Shown piece by piece: positions 61,574-64,000 of a DNA stretch of 64,000 nt; positions within the stretch are counted from its first letter, which is position 1, and each line of letters begins with the position of its first letter. Made by a program: the position numbers and the translations under genes. The stretch comes from Asticcacaulis sp. EMRT-3 (GTDB lineage: Bacteria > Pseudomonadota > Alphaproteobacteria > Caulobacterales > Caulobacteraceae), in contig NZ_JASERT010000001.1 of the NCBI RefSeq assembly GCF_030027245.1, positions 310,001-374,000 of the forward strand, read 5' to 3'. The notes beneath the pieces were generated by a model. The model had not been told where the DNA came from. It did no database searches and was given only the letters and a program-made list of their open reading frames with translations.

Positions 61574-62585
61574 GAAACCTGCCGCTGACATGCACGAGAA
61601 CCAGCCCCAGAAACCAGAGCAGGCCCACCGTGCGGTTGGATTTGAAAAGGATGAGGGCACGTTCGCCCGAATCGGGCTGCAAGCGCGTCACCTGCCAGAA
61701 AAAATGCCCGCCGACGGCCAGAATTCCAGCGAAAAACAGGAAGGGCAGGTGGGCCAGCGTACCGGCAAGGCCGGTCAGCACCACGGCCAGACCATAGAAG
61801 ATAGCGACGCCATCAACCGTGTGGCGGCCCAGTGCGCGTGCGCTCGATTTGACGCCGATTAAGATGTCGTCCTCAATGTCCTGAAGCGCATAGATGGTGT
61901 CGTAGCCGAGCGTCCAGAACACCAGACCGGCATAGAAGACGAGGGCGGGCACATCGAGGCGGCCCGTCATGGTGGCGTAGCCCATCAGCAGGCCCCAGTT
62001 GAAGGTCAGGCCCAGCCAGGCCTGCGGCCACCAGGTGATGCGCTTCATGAACGGATAGGCCGCCACCAGACCGAGCGACGCGACGCCCAAGATGATAGCC
62101 AATGTGCCGAGCTGCACCAGTATGGCCAGCGAGATCAGCGAGCAGGCGGCCACGAATAAAAGCGCCTGCTTCGGGCTGATCTGACCGGACGGGATCGGGC
62201 GGCCGCGTGTGCGTTCGACCTGGGCGTCGAAATCGCGGTCGATGAAGTCATTATAGGCGCAGCCCGCCGCGCGCATCAGGGCGGCACCGATAAAGAACAG
62301 CAGCAGCTTGCCATAGGGGAAGATCGACAGGGCCGCCCGTCCGTTCCATTGCGGATGGGTGATGTCGGGATGCAGGGCGTCGATGGCGAAGATCGGGTGG
62401 GCCATGCCGAGCGCCAGCCCCATAGCGCCGGGCAGAAACAGCAGCCAGATGCCGATCGGCCGGTCAAAACGGCCAAGCCGTAACCAGGGCCGTAAGGCTG
62501 CGGGCGCGTACCGATCCACCCAGTTCAGGCGGGGCGCGTCAGGCAGGGGGGCGGGCGGGGACTGATCTGGGAGAGAGGCCGTCAT
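61566..62585 (-). CDS. ubiA: 4-hydroxybenzoate polyprenyltransferase
   Basis: A 339-residue UbiA with about eight membrane helices and the two Asp-rich prenyl diphosphate motifs: NDFIDRDFDAQVERTRGRPI and DIEDDILIGVKSSARALG. It attaches the polyprenyl tail to 4-hydroxybenzoate, the first committed step of ubiquinone synthesis; ubiD and coq7 products act later. The start at 62585 is chosen; a longer frame upstream has no support. Confidence 0.96.
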   Translation of the reverse strand: MTASLPDQSPPAPLPDAPRLNWVDRYAPAALRPWLRLGRFDRPIGIWLLFLPGAMGLALGMAHPIFAIDALHPDITHPQWNGRAALSIFPYGKLLLFFIGAALMRAAGCAYNDFIDRDFDAQVERTRGRPIPSGQISPKQALLFVAACSLISLAILVQLGTLAIILGVASLGLVAAYPFMKRITWWPQAWLGLTFNWGLLMGYATMTGRLDVPALVFYAGLVFWTLGYDTIYALQDIEDDILIGVKSSARALGRHTVDGVAIFYGLAVVLTGLAGTLAHLPFLFFAGILAVGGHFFWQVTRLQPDSGERALILFKSNRTVGLLWFLGLVLVHVSGRFHV

Positions 62586-62634
62586 GCCGCTTTGATGAAC
62601 TGCCGCAGCAAAAATGTCGAGCGTTTTTGCGCGT

Positions 62635-63237
62635 TCAGCCGCGACGGCGAACCAAACCCGAACGGTCTTTGCGCACCTCGCGCGCCGGAATGACACGGGC
62701 GAACGGGCGCAGGCCGAACAGGGTCATTTCCATGCCGGTTTCGAGAATGTCGCCGCGTTTGGGCGCTTTCAGGAACAGGTCTTCCATCGGGGTGATGACG
62801 AACAGGCCACCGGGCACATAGACGAGCACCAGACCTTCGTTTTTCGGCATGACCTCCGACCACAATTTAAGCTGGTCATAATAATGCTGGGTACGCCAGG
62901 CATCGGGGCGGTCGGGATCGACATCGACGGCAAGCGTAGTGCCATTGGGCTCAAGGCGCAGCACAAAACCGCAGACATCGGGCCGCCACAGGGCGTTCAT
63001 ATCATCGTGGCGTATCCACAGGCATTTGAAATCCTGACAGGTTTGCGGATGCAGGCCCCACACGCCGCAGCCGCCTTCTGGCCGGACATGGTGGCAGACA
63101 TGGCCCATCTTCTTTTCAAGTTCGGGAATGTCATAGACCTTGCAGCACAGGCTACAGTCACCGCAGACCTTCAGATCGGCGCGCTTCGGAGGCGCGGAAT
63201 CGGTAACGGGCGCTTTGCGCGTCGCGTGCGGGAGCAT
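62635..63237 (-). CDS. YkgJ-like cysteine-cluster protein
   Basis: A 200-residue protein with a cysteine-rich N-terminal half (VCGDCSLCCKVYDIPEL, CHHVRPEGGCGVW, then QTCQDFKCLW). It matches the YkgJ-type putative zinc/iron-chelating cluster family, whose biochemical role is unclear. The C-terminal half is beta-rich without cysteines. It lies 49 bp upstream of ubiA on the same strand. Confidence 0.85.
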   Translation of the reverse strand: MLPHATRKAPVTDSAPPKRADLKVCGDCSLCCKVYDIPELEKKMGHVCHHVRPEGGCGVWGLHPQTCQDFKCLWIRHDDMNALWRPDVCGFVLRLEPNGTTLAVDVDPDRPDAWRTQHYYDQLKLWSEVMPKNEGLVLVYVPGGLFVITPMEDLFLKAPKRGDILETGMEMTLFGLRPFARVIPAREVRKDRSGLVRRRG

Positions 63238-63388
63238 GGCGGGCTGAACCTTCTGTCCGTAAGCGGGCCGTCCGCCCGCCGTGGTTCGAATCGTGGCAGA
63301 ATAGAGTCAATAAATCCTTACCGGAGGCGGGTTATCCTCAGGTTCGGCACCTCATTTTCGCAGACAGACGGTTTTTTGAAAGACCGCC
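63238..63388. other. Short intergenic region
   Basis: Between the ppk2 stop and the start of the cysteine-cluster gene, both minus strand; no clear hairpin terminator or other structure seen. Confidence 0.4.
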
Positions 63389-64000
63389 TCAGGGCTGCAA
63401 AGCGCGGCGGCCTTCGATGATTTCATCGTAGTCGAAAAGGATGTCAGGATCGGGTGCGGCCACCTCATCGCAACCATGCGGACAATCGATGACCTTCAGC
63501 ACATGACGCAGGATATTTTCGCGCGCCTTTTTCTTGGAGTCGGTGGCGACGCAGATCCAGCGGCCATTGTCGTGGTGGGAGCGCTTCAGCATTTCATCAC
63601 GCGCCGCCGAATAATCGTCCCAGCGCTCCTGCGCCACCTTGTCGAGATCGGACACTTTCAGACGCTTGCGCGGATCGCTGCGCCGGGCATCGAGGCGCTC
63701 TTTTTGTTCTTCCCGCGATATATCGAGCCAGAACTTGATCAGGTTAATGCCGCTGCGCACGATCATGCTCTCGAAATCGGGCACGTCGCGGATGAAAATT
63801 TCCTGCTTTTCAGGACTTGAAAAGCCCATCACCTTCTCAACCCCGGCGCGATTATACCAGGAGCGGTTATAGATGGTCCATTCGCCGGTGGTGGGCAGGC
63901 GGTTGACATAGCGCTGGAACCACCACTGGCCCTCTTCGGCGTCGGTCGGTTTGGGCAGGGCTACCACATGGGTGTTGCGCACCGACAGACATTCGGTCAG
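63389..64000 (-). CDS. ppk2: Polyphosphate kinase 2 (partial, cut by window edge)
   Basis: The C-terminal 203 or so residues of a PPK2. VVALPKPTDAEEGQWWFQRY, then TIYNRSWYNRAGVEKVMGF (lid/Walker B region), FIRDVPDFESM and LIKFWLDISREEQKERLDAR are family-diagnostic. PPK2 enzymes transfer phosphate between polyphosphate and nucleotides. The open frame runs off the right edge, and the Walker A region is outside the window. The GTG at 63982 is internal. Confidence 0.94.
   Translation of the reverse strand: MTECLSVRNTHVVALPKPTDAEEGQWWFQRYVNRLPTTGEWTIYNRSWYNRAGVEKVMGFSSPEKQEIFIRDVPDFESMIVRSGINLIKFWLDISREEQKERLDARRSDPRKRLKVSDLDKVAQERWDDYSAARDEMLKRSHHDNGRWICVATDSKKKARENILRHVLKVIDCPHGCDEVAAPDPDILFDYDEIIEGRRALQP

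Overview
The window looks like chromosome of a GC-rich alphaproteobacterium, most likely a Caulobacterales member of the Asticcacaulis or Caulobacter type. This is inferred from gene content: a set resembling the holdfast genes hfsD/A/B/C, a TonB receptor-SapC-cupin-halogenase cluster, an F0 operon with b and b' subunits, an ATP12-type chaperone, and ubiquinone genes (coq7, ubiA, ubiD). No rRNA or replication origin is visible.

Layout. 0.3-8.9 kb is mostly core and housekeeping: cold-shock protein, GluQ, HNH protein, an Nramp-like transporter, coq7, dsbB, yqaA, a MarR regulator and a coupled pair of unknown membrane proteins. 9.0-15.7 kb is the TonB receptor cluster on the minus strand. 16.6-29.2 kb is accessory. 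A roughly 12.0-kb genomic island lies between an 18-bp direct repeat at 17087-17104 and its copy in the 3' end of tRNA-Leu(CAA) at 29087-29104. The integrase sits beside the tRNA. Cargo: a gene split by an IS1380-family element, a three-gene sensor kinase / receiver-domain / unknown operon, an N6-adenine methyltransferase coupled to a nucleotidyltransferase-HEPN protein, and an AlpA-like regulator. Just outside the left repeat is the 3' remnant of an FNR/FixK-type regulator gene.

29.2-44.2 kb is again core: GNAT, phosphatase, HIT, RluC-type synthase, HAD, ATP12, atp F0 genes, smc, mutY, a DUF721/DciA-like gene, then three tandem DsbA-like thiol oxidoreductases. 44.2-50.8 kb holds small secreted low-complexity proteins around an ABC exporter, many palindromic repeats, and a RcnB-like protein whose signal peptide carries a 150-bp in-frame palindromic insertion. 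50.8-55.9 kb holds an asd 3' fragment and the polysaccharide export/polymerisation genes. 55.9-64.0 kb holds ubiD, an SDR protein, a Sel1/TonB-C fusion protein, a methyltransferase, a DUF3298-type lipoprotein, ubiA, a cysteine-cluster protein and a PPK2 cut off by the window edge.

The best candidate for an undescribed system is the island operon at 19940-24021: a kinase with two GHKL ATPase modules, a receiver protein with a C-terminal zinc ribbon, and a 224-residue protein of unknown fold, beside a methyltransferase/HEPN pair. The second notable structure is a dispersed palindromic repeat family. One member appears to have inserted in frame inside a signal-peptide coding sequence.
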